Part shown: in pieces, positions 57,193 through 64,000 of the stretch | How the letters are laid out: the number at the start of each line of letters is the position of its first letter | Position numbering within the stretch: the first letter of the stretch is position 1 | NCBI GenBank assembly: GCA_902559035.1 | Contig: CACEGG010000005.1 | Span: 62,001 to 126,000, forward strand | Source of the DNA: an uncultured Bacteroidota bacterium | Lineage (GTDB): Bacteria; Bacteroidota; Bacteroidia; Flavobacteriales; Flavobacteriaceae | Length of the DNA stretch: 64,000 nt | Direction of reading: 5' to 3' | Notes under the pieces: model-generated | Database searches by the model: none | Told to the model about the DNA's origin: nothing | Seen by the model: only the letters and a program-made list of their open reading frames with translations | Made by a program: the position numbers and the translations under genes

Positions 57193-57447
57193 TTATTTTT
57201 TAGAATGATATTTTTTATCTAATCTGTTCATTAAATAGATGTATATGAAAATCAAAGTAACAAATACATAGATTGATCCTTGTTGGGCAAACCAAAATCC
57301 AAGTTTAAAACCACCTATTTTTATTTGGTTTAGTTCTTCAATTAATATAATTCCAAAACCAAATGATACGGTAAACCATATAGATAATAGAATTAATAAA
57401 TATTTAAGATTTTTTTTCCAGTATTCTTCAGCTAAATTCTTACTCAT
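57193..57447 (-). CDS. DUF4212 small subunit of sodium:solute symporter
   Basis: An 84-residue membrane protein with two hydrophobic helices (about 12-33 and 53-74) and the family segment [21 protein letters not shown], followed by [20 protein letters not shown]4212 proteins are encoded next to VC_2705-type symporters and are thought to be accessory subunits. It is the first gene of the leftward operon. The 5' leader has five CAA repeats just before the ATG. Confidence 0.9.
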   Translation of the reverse strand: MSKNLAEEYWKKNLKYLLILLSIWFTVSFGFGIILIEELNQIKIGGFKLGFWFAQQGSIYVFVTLIFIYIYLMNRLDKKYHSKK

Positions 57448-57882
57448 AATATTTTGTTGTTGTTGTTGTATTTATATAATTAAAGTATAAACACATTTAA
57501 TTATAATACATTTTAAAAAATTAAAACCCTTTATGATTAAAATAAGTTTATTGGTTGTTGTTGTAAATAAGTAATAAAACACATCAAATAAATATGTACT
57601 ATTTCTTATGATCAACAAGTTAGCAATAAATAATATTTGTAATAATTAAAATGGATTAACTAATTTATTTCTAATATAAAACTCTGAAAATGTAGGATAA
57701 AATATGACCTTTTATAATTTGATGTTGATTATATTAATGATTGGGTATCCCAAAAAGTATATTATAAAAAAAGAAAAATGCCCAGTTTTGGAACTGAGCA
57801 TTTTTAACAACAACTAACCAAAAATATTATGTATTATGTTATTTACATTAACCGTGCCAAAGTATATTTTTGATTAAAAAAA
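57448..57882. other. 435-bp intergenic region
   Basis: No gene is supported here. It holds (TTG)5 at 57454-57468 (CAA repeats in the leader of the DUF4212 mRNA), a second TTG cluster at 57551-57563, a minus-strand terminator at 57766-57805, and AACAACAAC at 57806-57814 on the plus strand followed by CTAACCAAAAATATTATG. The only frame from that ATG (57829-57873) is 14 codons long. The promoter for the DUF4212 operon must lie here, but no full consensus match was found. Confidence 0.7.
57766..57805 (-). terminator. Terminator of the mvaA-GHMP kinase operon
   Basis: AAAAATGCCCAGTT and AACTGAGCATTTTT form a 14-bp stem with one mismatch around a TTGG loop (57774-57805). On the minus strand it is followed by C and seven Ts (A run 57766-57772), placed 78 bp after the kinase stop codon. 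The stem's own terminal Ts could also work in the plus direction. Confidence 0.85.
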
Positions 57883-58782
57883 TTAAAATATTTCATTAAA
57901 ACTAAAGACTGTATTATATCCTTTACCATTAAAATATTCTTTTGAGTTGGAGGGTCCGGCCGCTAGAATAAAATCACCACCCCAAGCACCTAAACTTTTT
58001 ATTTCCCCACTGTAATCTTGAAAATATTTAAATTTCACTAACTGTTTATTAATAGACATAGATACTATTTTTTCATGTTCTATTATACAATTTTGAAATT
58101 CATTTAATGTTTGACAGTTGAGAAATCTTGTGGTTAGATCTGATATTATTTTTATTGAACTTGAATTAATTTTTAAATTGTAAAAATCATCTATTTCCTT
58201 ATTACTATCTTGCTTTTTGTTTAAGTAAATAAAAAATAAGTTTTTTGAAAAACTTGGATTAAATTTTACACTTTCAACAATTGGCATACCATTATCAAAT
58301 CTGTATAGTATTGGGCTTTTTGAATCTGCACAAGCTACATCGTAACCACTTCCTTTGAAATTACTCCACAGCAGTTTGTATGGGTTAATCCTTGCCCATT
58401 TAGCAATATTATTAATTAAAGTGGATGAAGTGCCAAGCCCCCAATTTGTTGGAAAGTCAAGTTTAGTGGTAACTACTCCTCCTGAACTTTTTATAAGAAA
58501 GTTTGGATTTAATTTTTTTGCAGAACGAAGTAAGCTTTGTAATGCTATGGTATGTTTATTCTTATACTTTAAAATATTTAAACTATCAACTTCAAATTCA
58601 CATTTAATCCATGTGTTATTTTTATTATCAAGACTTTCCCAAAATAATATTTTTGATTCATCATGGATAAAATTTAAACTTTGTTTGAATTTTGTTGGGA
58701 TTGCTAAAGCTTGAGCGCCTTTCAAAACAAAATATTCAGAAGTGATTAAAAGTTTTCCATGACTTGAAATATTAAAATTCAT
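57883..58782 (-). CDS. GYDIA-family GHMP kinase
   Basis: A 299-residue kinase of the GHMP superfamily. SSHGKLLITSEYFVLKGAQA opens the fold, the phosphate loop is WGLGTSST (114-121), and GSGYDVACADS (144-154) is the family-naming motif with Val in place of Ile. Its position 1 bp after mvaA implies a kinase step in the mevalonate pathway (mevalonate or phosphomevalonate), but this subfamily's substrate has not been shown as far as I know. Confidence 0.85.
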   Translation of the reverse strand: MNFNISSHGKLLITSEYFVLKGAQALAIPTKFKQSLNFIHDESKILFWESLDNKNNTWIKCEFEVDSLNILKYKNKHTIALQSLLRSAKKLNPNFLIKSSGGVVTTKLDFPTNWGLGTSSTLINNIAKWARINPYKLLWSNFKGSGYDVACADSKSPILYRFDNGMPIVESVKFNPSFSKNLFFIYLNKKQDSNKEIDDFYNLKINSSSIKIISDLTTRFLNCQTLNEFQNCIIEHEKIVSMSINKQLVKFKYFQDYSGEIKSLGAWGGDFILAAGPSNSKEYFNGKGYNTVFSFNEIF

Positions 58783-58783
58783 T

Positions 58784-60106
58784 TTATCTTAATTTTTCAA
58801 GTTCATTTTTTACTGAACTAAATGACACTATATTATTTTTAAAAAAATCTATTAGTTTAGTTTTTTCATCCTCAGAAGCATTTAATGAATTTAAAATATT
58901 TATTAAATGCATTTTCATGTGCCCTTTTTGAATTCCTGTTGTAATTAGAGAATTTACAGCTCCAAAATTTTGAGCTAAACCAGCAACTGCAACAATTTTC
59001 ATTAATTCTTTTGCATTAGGATTTTTCAATAATTCTAAAGACCATTTAACAAGAGGATGAAGATTAGTAATTCCTCCAACTGTTCCCAATGCTAGTGGAA
59101 TTTCAATCCAAAATTTGAAAGTATTGTTTTTAACACAAGCGTCTGTTAAGCTTTTATACATTCCGCTTTTAGCTGCATAAGCATGAACACCAGCTTCAAT
59201 TGCTCTAAAATCATTACCAGTAGCTATTACAACTGAATCAATTCCATTCATTATTCCTTTGTTATGTGTTACCGCCCTACTGGTTTGTGTTTTTGCAATA
59301 TTGATCGCTTGTATAAATTTATTTGCATATTCTTTTCCACTAAGTCCACCAGTTTGATCAATTTCGCTTAAGTCGCAACTAACTTCAGCTCTTACCAAAC
59401 ATTCAGGAACATAATTTGATAAAATACTCATAATGATTTCGAGTGAGTAATCTGAATTAGTAAAATCTGAGCACTGATTTATTTCATTTTTTAAAGTAGA
59501 AGCAAATTGTTCAAGACAGGAATTTATAAAATTTGCACCCATTGAATCAACAGTATCAAATACAGCATTTATTTGAAAGTAGTTGTCAATATCATGAGTT
59601 TTGTCCAATAATTCAATATTCAAAATACCACCACCTCTTTTTTTCATGTTGGAGGAAATTTCTTTACAATCCTCATAAAATTTTAACTTATTATTTTTAA
59701 AAAAAATATTTAGTTTTTGTTTATCTCCCTTAAATATAAAATGTACTTGCCCTGTTTTTTTAAAATTTAATATTGAAGTTTTAAAGCCCCCTTTATTTCT
59801 CCAAAATTTTGCAGCTTTACAAGCTGCAGCAATAACAGAACTTTCTTCAATAACCATAGGAATTGTATAATCCTTGTTATCAATGAGAAAATTTGGAGCT
59901 ACACCAAGAGGTAAATAAAAATTAGAAAGTGTATTTTCTGTAAATTCATCATGTATCTTTTGAAGAGAATCATCATTGTTCCAATAGTTTTTTAAAATTG
60001 GATTTGAGACATTATTGAAATAATTTTTTTCTATCCACTTTATCTTTTCTTCTTTACTAATTTTAGAAAATCCTTCTATTTTATTTTCAAAACCTTTCTT
60101 GTTCAT
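58784..60106 (-). CDS. mvaA: Hydroxymethylglutaryl-CoA reductase (class II type)
   Basis: A 440-residue soluble enzyme that links HMG-CoA and mevalonate. The catalytic Glu is in MVIEESSVIAAACKAAKFW (residues about 84-102), DSMGANFIN and the NAD-binding region follow, and HNKGIMNGID (K283) with ATGNDFRAIEAG (D299) supply the Lys and Asp. A late His in KGHMKMHLINIL may be the general acid. There is no membrane domain. Flavobacteria use the mevalonate route for isoprenoids, which also feeds uppS in this window. It is the first gene of a two-gene unit. Confidence 0.93.
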   Translation of the reverse strand: MNKKGFENKIEGFSKISKEEKIKWIEKNYFNNVSNPILKNYWNNDDSLQKIHDEFTENTLSNFYLPLGVAPNFLIDNKDYTIPMVIEESSVIAAACKAAKFWRNKGGFKTSILNFKKTGQVHFIFKGDKQKLNIFFKNNKLKFYEDCKEISSNMKKRGGGILNIELLDKTHDIDNYFQINAVFDTVDSMGANFINSCLEQFASTLKNEINQCSDFTNSDYSLEIIMSILSNYVPECLVRAEVSCDLSEIDQTGGLSGKEYANKFIQAINIAKTQTSRAVTHNKGIMNGIDSVVIATGNDFRAIEAGVHAYAAKSGMYKSLTDACVKNNTFKFWIEIPLALGTVGGITNLHPLVKWSLELLKNPNAKELMKIVAVAGLAQNFGAVNSLITTGIQKGHMKMHLINILNSLNASEDEKTKLIDFFKNNIVSFSSVKNELEKLR

Positions 60107-60183
60107 AATTCAAAGATAATCAATGTATTTATGTTGTTCTTTCAATTTTTATAATTTAGTAATAACTTAATCACTTAATTTTT

Positions 60184-61716
60184 ATGATGAAAAAAATCTA
60201 TTTTATTTTTTGGTGTTTTTTTTTAAGTCATTTCATTATTTCATGTAATTCAAATAATCAAAAAGAACAAAATAGACCAAATATCATCTATATTCTTGCA
60301 GATGATTTGGGTTATGGTGAATTAGGAGTTTATGGTCAGAAACATATAGAAACCCCAAATATTGATCAATTAGCTAATTCTGGAATGATGTTTATGAATC
60401 ATTATTCAGGAGCCCCGGTTTGTGCTCCTGCAAGAAGTGTTCTTTTAACAGGTATGCATTCTGGTAATACACATATAAGAGCCAATGGTGAATGGTCTGA
60501 AAGAGGTAATGTATGGAGTTTCAAGGCTATGTTTGATGATCCTAATCTAGAAGGCCAAAGACCGTTGTTAGATTCAATCAATACTGTTGCTCAAGTTTTA
60601 AATAATGCTGGTTACAAAACAGGAATGGTTGGAAAGTGGGGTTTAGGTGCACCAAATACTAACAGTATTCCAAATAAAAAAGGGTTCGACTTTTTTTATG
60701 GCTACAACTGCCAAAGACAGGCTCATACATTTTACCCAACTCACTTGTGGAAAAACGAGAGTAGACATATACTAGATAATTATATTGTAACAAAACAGGA
60801 AGGTCTTGGAGATCTAGATCCAAATGATCCTATCTCATACAATAAGTATAATCAAAAGGATTATGCTCCCACACTTATGCACAAAGAGTCAATAGATTTT
60901 ATTACTAGAAATAAGAACTCTCCCTTTTTTCTTTATTACGCATCTCCAATACCACATTTACCATTGCAAGCCCCAAAGAAATGGGTAAATTATTATGAAA
61001 AAAAGTTTGGAGAAGAGAAACCCTATACAGGAAAATCATATTATCCAAATAAAACTCCTAAAGCCACCTATGCGGCAATGATTTCTTATCTTGACGAGCA
61101 AGTAGGAGACTTAGTCTCAAAGCTTAAAGAGATTGGTCAATATGAAAATACCCTAATTATTTTTACCAGTGATAATGGTCCAACTTGGGTTGATCATGTG
61201 GATTATAATTTTTTTAACAGTACAGGAAAATTTATTAATTCAAGAAGGACTATGAAAGGTAGTGTAAGTGAAGGGGGAATAAGAGTTCCCATGATAGCGT
61301 CATGGCCAAATAAAATAAAGCCAAATTCTAAATCTGATCATATATCAGCTTTTTATGATTTTTTTGAAACTGCCTGCGATGTAGCAGGAATTAAAAATTC
61401 TGAAAAAACAGACGGCATAAGTTTTTATAAAGAAATGATTGGTGAAGATCAAAAAAAACATGATTTTTTATATTGGGAATATCCTGCTAGTGGAGGTCTT
61501 CAGGCCATAAGAATGGGAAAATGGAAAGGAATTAAGAGAAACTTGTTCAAGGGGCCTTCAAAGCTTGAATTATATGATTTGTCAGTTGATGAAAAGGAAC
61601 TATATGATCTTTCTTTTGAATATCCAGAAATAATCTCTGAGCTTGAGAAAAAACTTCAAAAAGCACATTCAACTCCATTTTTAAAAGAATTTATTATACC
61701 ATCACTTGAATTGTAA
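60184..61716 (+). CDS. Arylsulfatase-type sulfatase lipoprotein
   Basis: A 510-residue exported lipoprotein (HFIISC, Cys21). PNIIYILADDLGYGELG holds the metal-binding Asp pair; C80 in CAPARS is a perfect CxPxR formylglycine site; GMVGKWGLG, IIFTSDNGPTWVDH and GGIRVPMIASWP complete the active-site set. It removes sulfate from an aromatic or carbohydrate ester outside or in the periplasm. It is followed by a sugar kinase (3 bp) and a symporter, a layout suited to desulfating, importing and phosphorylating a sugar. Confidence 0.93.
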   Translation: MMKKIYFIFWCFFLSHFIISCNSNNQKEQNRPNIIYILADDLGYGELGVYGQKHIETPNIDQLANSGMMFMNHYSGAPVCAPARSVLLTGMHSGNTHIRANGEWSERGNVWSFKAMFDDPNLEGQRPLLDSINTVAQVLNNAGYKTGMVGKWGLGAPNTNSIPNKKGFDFFYGYNCQRQAHTFYPTHLWKNESRHILDNYIVTKQEGLGDLDPNDPISYNKYNQKDYAPTLMHKESIDFITRNKNSPFFLYYASPIPHLPLQAPKKWVNYYEKKFGEEKPYTGKSYYPNKTPKATYAAMISYLDEQVGDLVSKLKEIGQYENTLIIFTSDNGPTWVDHVDYNFFNSTGKFINSRRTMKGSVSEGGIRVPMIASWPNKIKPNSKSDHISAFYDFFETACDVAGIKNSEKTDGISFYKEMIGEDQKKHDFLYWEYPASGGLQAIRMGKWKGIKRNLFKGPSKLELYDLSVDEKELYDLSFEYPEIISELEKKLQKAHSTPFLKEFIIPSLEL

Positions 61717-61719
61717 AAA

Positions 61720-62784
61720 ATGATTTCAAAAGCACCTGCAAGAATTTGTTTATTTGGTGATCATCAAGATTATTTAGGTTTGCCTGTTATAGCGTGTGCA
61801 ATTGACAAATATATTACAGTTGAAGGTAAGCCTAATCACTCAAATTTTTTAAATTTTAATTTAAAGGATTTAAAAAAAAATATATCAATTGATTTAAATG
61901 ATGATTTAAAAGAAATAGAAAAAGGAGATCATATTAAGTATGTGCTTAAAAGTCTAAAAAAAAATAAAATTGTCATTAATAAAGGGTTTGACATAAAAAT
62001 AAAAAGTGAAATTTTTATTAATGCTGGAATATCAAGTTCTTCGGCCCTGATTGTAGCATTAATAAATTTTTTTTTACAGATTTTTAATCCTGAAAAAATC
62101 TCTGAAAAATTTATATCGGAATTAGCATATCAAAGTGAAGTTGTTGAACAAAGAGGCTCAGGTGGCAGAATGGATCAATATTCAATAACTATTGGAAATA
62201 CCATATTTTTAGAAACCAACACTAACAACTCTTTTTTTAAAATAAAATCTCCTTTTAGAAATTTCATAATTGCAAATTCTGGTGTAAAAAAACAAACTGA
62301 TTTAGTTTTAAAAAATTTGAAAGAAAAAAGTATTGATTCAATAAGTAAAATAAAGAGACATAATGAATCTTTTATTTTAAGCAAAGTAAAAAAATCTGAA
62401 ATTAATTTATACAAGAAGTTTTTAGACAAAACCTCTTTTGATTATTTTGAAGCTGCTGTTTCAAACCATCATATAACACTATCTGCTTTAAACGAATTAA
62501 AAAAAATAAAGCCTGATTTAAATAAATTAGGTAGACTAATGATTGAACATCATAATTTTTTAAAAAACAATCTTAAAATTACTGTACCTGAGATTGATCA
62601 AATGATTGATATTGCCATTGAAAATGGTGCTTATGGAGCAAAAATAATAGGGTCAGGTGGTGGAGGCTCTGTTTTGATTTTATCAAATGAAAATCAACAA
62701 GAAAATATAATAAATAAACTAATTTCTGCAGGGATAAAGGAAATTGTAAAAGCTAATGAGTCCCCTGGTATACTTAGTCTATAA
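61720..62784 (+). CDS. GHMP-family sugar kinase (galactokinase/glucuronokinase-like)
   Basis: A 354-residue cytoplasmic kinase. APARICLFGDHQDYLGLPVI (residues 5-24) resembles the galactokinase signature, the phosphate loop is NAGISSSSALI (101-111), and GSGGRMDQYS has the likely catalytic Asp152; the C-terminal GAYGAKIIGSGGGGSVLIL is the third GHMP motif. It probably phosphorylates a monosaccharide at C1. Sulfatase upstream and symporter downstream suggest a sugar from a sulfated source, but the sugar is not identified. Confidence 0.87.
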   Translation: MISKAPARICLFGDHQDYLGLPVIACAIDKYITVEGKPNHSNFLNFNLKDLKKNISIDLNDDLKEIEKGDHIKYVLKSLKKNKIVINKGFDIKIKSEIFINAGISSSSALIVALINFFLQIFNPEKISEKFISELAYQSEVVEQRGSGGRMDQYSITIGNTIFLETNTNNSFFKIKSPFRNFIIANSGVKKQTDLVLKNLKEKSIDSISKIKRHNESFILSKVKKSEINLYKKFLDKTSFDYFEAAVSNHHITLSALNELKKIKPDLNKLGRLMIEHHNFLKNNLKITVPEIDQMIDIAIENGAYGAKIIGSGGGGSVLILSNENQQENIINKLISAGIKEIVKANESPGILSL

Positions 62785-62856
62785 ATTATATAGATTTATC
62801 TATTTATAGATATTCTTGAATTTTTATTACTTAATTTTAATAAACAACTAATTTTT

Positions 62857-64000
62857 ATGATAGATCTTTCATTTTTAGACCTTGCTATAATAGCAGCATT
62901 CTTTTCGGCAACTCTTTTTGTAGGTTTTTATGTTTCAAAAAAATCTTCATCAAGTTCTAGTGAGTATTTTTTATCTGGAAGAAATATGCCTTGGTGGTTA
63001 CTGGGAATTTCTATGGTAGCGACTACTTTTTCAACAGATACACCAAACTTAGTTACTGATATAGTAAGAAATAATGGGGTATCTGGAAATTGGGTGTGGT
63101 GGGCCTTTCTTTTTACTGGTTTATTAACTGTTTTTGTTTATGCTAAGCTATGGCGAAGGTCAGATGTTTCTACTGATATGGAATTTTATGAACTGAGGTA
63201 CAGTGGTTGGGGTGGAAGATTTTTAAGAGGTTTCAGAGCCATATACCTTGGTGTCATTTTTAACGTTATGGCAATGGCAGGAGTCACTTTAGCCGCTATA
63301 AAAATAGGTGAGATAATGTTAGGATTAGACCCTGTTGAAACTATATTGTATGCAGGTTCAATAACAGTTATTTTCAGTACAGTTGGAGGTTTTAGAGGTG
63401 TAGTTTATACTGATTTTATTCTCTTTTTTGCAGCAATGGTTGGTTCTATCGGAGCAGCTTATTATTTAGTTAATCTTCCTGAAGTTGGGGGAATGACTAA
63501 TCTAATTTCTAATCAAAATATTTCTGATAAACTTTCGATTCTACCGAGTTTTGATGATCCAGATTTATATATTCCTTTACTTATTGTTCCCTTGGCTGTT
63601 CAGTGGTGGAGTTCTTGGTATCCAGGTGCTGAACCTGGCGGAGGTGGCTACATCGCTCAAAGAATGTTAGCAGCTAAAAATGAAAACCATGCTATTGGAG
63701 CAACTTTTTTCTTCAATGTTATGCATTATGCTCTTAGACCTTGGCCATGGATTATTGTTGCTTTAGCTTCATTAGTGGTGTTCCCTGATATTTCAAGTAT
63801 TCAAGAAGCTTTCCCAAATATTTCTGAAGACAAGTTAGGACAAGATTTAGCATATCCAGCAATGCTTACTAAACTTCCATCAGGATTACTTGGAATTGTA
63901 GTTGCATCTCTTGGTGCAGCATTTATGTCAACTATTTCAACCCATTTGAATTGGGGTTCATCATATATCGTAAATGATTTTTATAAACAACAGGTTAATA
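62857..64000 (+). CDS. Sodium:solute symporter family protein, 5' part
   Basis: An open frame from the ATG at 62857 runs 381 codons to the window edge. MIDLSFLDLAIIAAFFSATL is the first helix, followed by SSSEYFLSGRNMPWWLLGIS, the hallmark opening of SSS sugar symporters, and TTFSTDTPNLVTD. Several more hydrophobic segments and the PLAVQWWSSWYPGAEPGGGG loop follow. It belongs to a different branch from the symporter at 55.5-57.2 kb and has no DUF4212 partner. It is the third gene after sulfatase and sugar kinase and is probably the uptake system for that sugar. Confidence 0.9.
   Translation, partial: MIDLSFLDLAIIAAFFSATLFVGFYVSKKSSSSSSEYFLSGRNMPWWLLGISMVATTFSTDTPNLVTDIVRNNGVSGNWVWWAFLFTGLLTVFVYAKLWRRSDVSTDMEFYELRYSGWGGRFLRGFRAIYLGVIFNVMAMAGVTLAAIKIGEIMLGLDPVETILYAGSITVIFSTVGGFRGVVYTDFILFFAAMVGSIGAAYYLVNLPEVGGMTNLISNQNISDKLSILPSFDDPDLYIPLLIVPLAVQWWSSWYPGAEPGGGGYIAQRMLAAKNENHAIGATFFFNVMHYALRPWPWIIVALASLVVFPDISSIQEAFPNISEDKLGQDLAYPAMLTKLPSGLLGIVVASLGAAFMSTISTHLNWGSSYIVNDFYKQQVN

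Noticed and set aside
57829-57873. 14-codon reading frame after the CAA-rich leader
   Set aside because: Too short, no similarity recognised, and no downstream gene; kept only as a remark in the intergenic entry.
39248-64000. A classical polysaccharide utilisation locus
   Set aside because: No SusC-like receptor with a carboxypeptidase-like domain and no SusD gene is present; the only TonB-dependent receptor is at 24.6-26.6 kb and is of another type.

Overview
The window looks like a chromosome segment of a marine member of the Flavobacteriia (Bacteroidota). Evidence: very AT-rich DNA, A-rich leaders without Shine-Dalgarno sites, promoters of the TTTG-N19-TAnnTTTG type, an exonuclease-fused DnaE, a FolK-deoxynucleoside kinase fusion, a DUF6089-UppS-BamA-OmpH-OmpH gene order and a mevalonate-pathway HMG-CoA reductase. 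Genes are tightly packed, and most convergent pairs overlap at their 3' ends, which suggests a streamlined genome.

Layout. 1-2293: the end of an RND-type efflux adaptor, its TolC-like channel, and tsaB. 2283-10203 (minus strand): an envelope operon of nadK, a DUF6089 barrel, uppS, bamA and two ompH paralogues, closed by a terminator, followed by murI and an Nfu-type Fe-S scaffold. 10270-15056: pdxJ, an alpha/beta hydrolase, and a tig-clpP-clpX proteostasis block with a clear promoter. 15053-22492: a GH3-family protein, a DUF2797 protein, a YhhQ-type queuosine-precursor transporter, the folK-dNK fusion, a SpoU RNA methyltransferase and mutS. 22562-22773: tRNA-Gly(GCC), tRNA-Leu(UAA) and a terminator. 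22810-28475: a small membrane protein, an FAD oxidoreductase, a TonB-dependent receptor, and an rluF-like gene, rimM and rpsP. 28574-35036: dnaE, a sulfatase, trxA and tRNA-Asp(GUC).

From about 35 kb the content becomes catabolic. A dgcA/dgcN-like pair suggests D-glutamate or murein-peptide use. Two secreted phosphoesterase-fold proteins and a candidate small RNA follow. At 39.2-54.0 kb lies a block of exported proteins: a GH20-like lipoprotein, a DUF1080 lipoprotein, two SGNH/esterase-type enzymes (one gene frameshifted), three Tat-type Gfo/Idh/MocA oxidoreductases, a Tat-type TIM-barrel isomerase/epimerase, a SUMF1-fold protein without catalytic cysteines, and a DUF1501 plus cytochrome c-DUF1549-DUF1553 pair. 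This combination matches the parts list of the recently recognised 3-keto (C3-oxidation) route of glycoside cleavage, here apparently periplasmic, and is the most interesting system in the window. It is followed by an SGNH hydrolase / esterase / sodium symporter / DUF4212 operon, an mvaA-GHMP kinase operon, and a sulfatase / GHMP sugar kinase / sodium-solute symporter operon that runs off the right edge. No SusC/SusD pair, CRISPR array, transposase or phage gene was seen.
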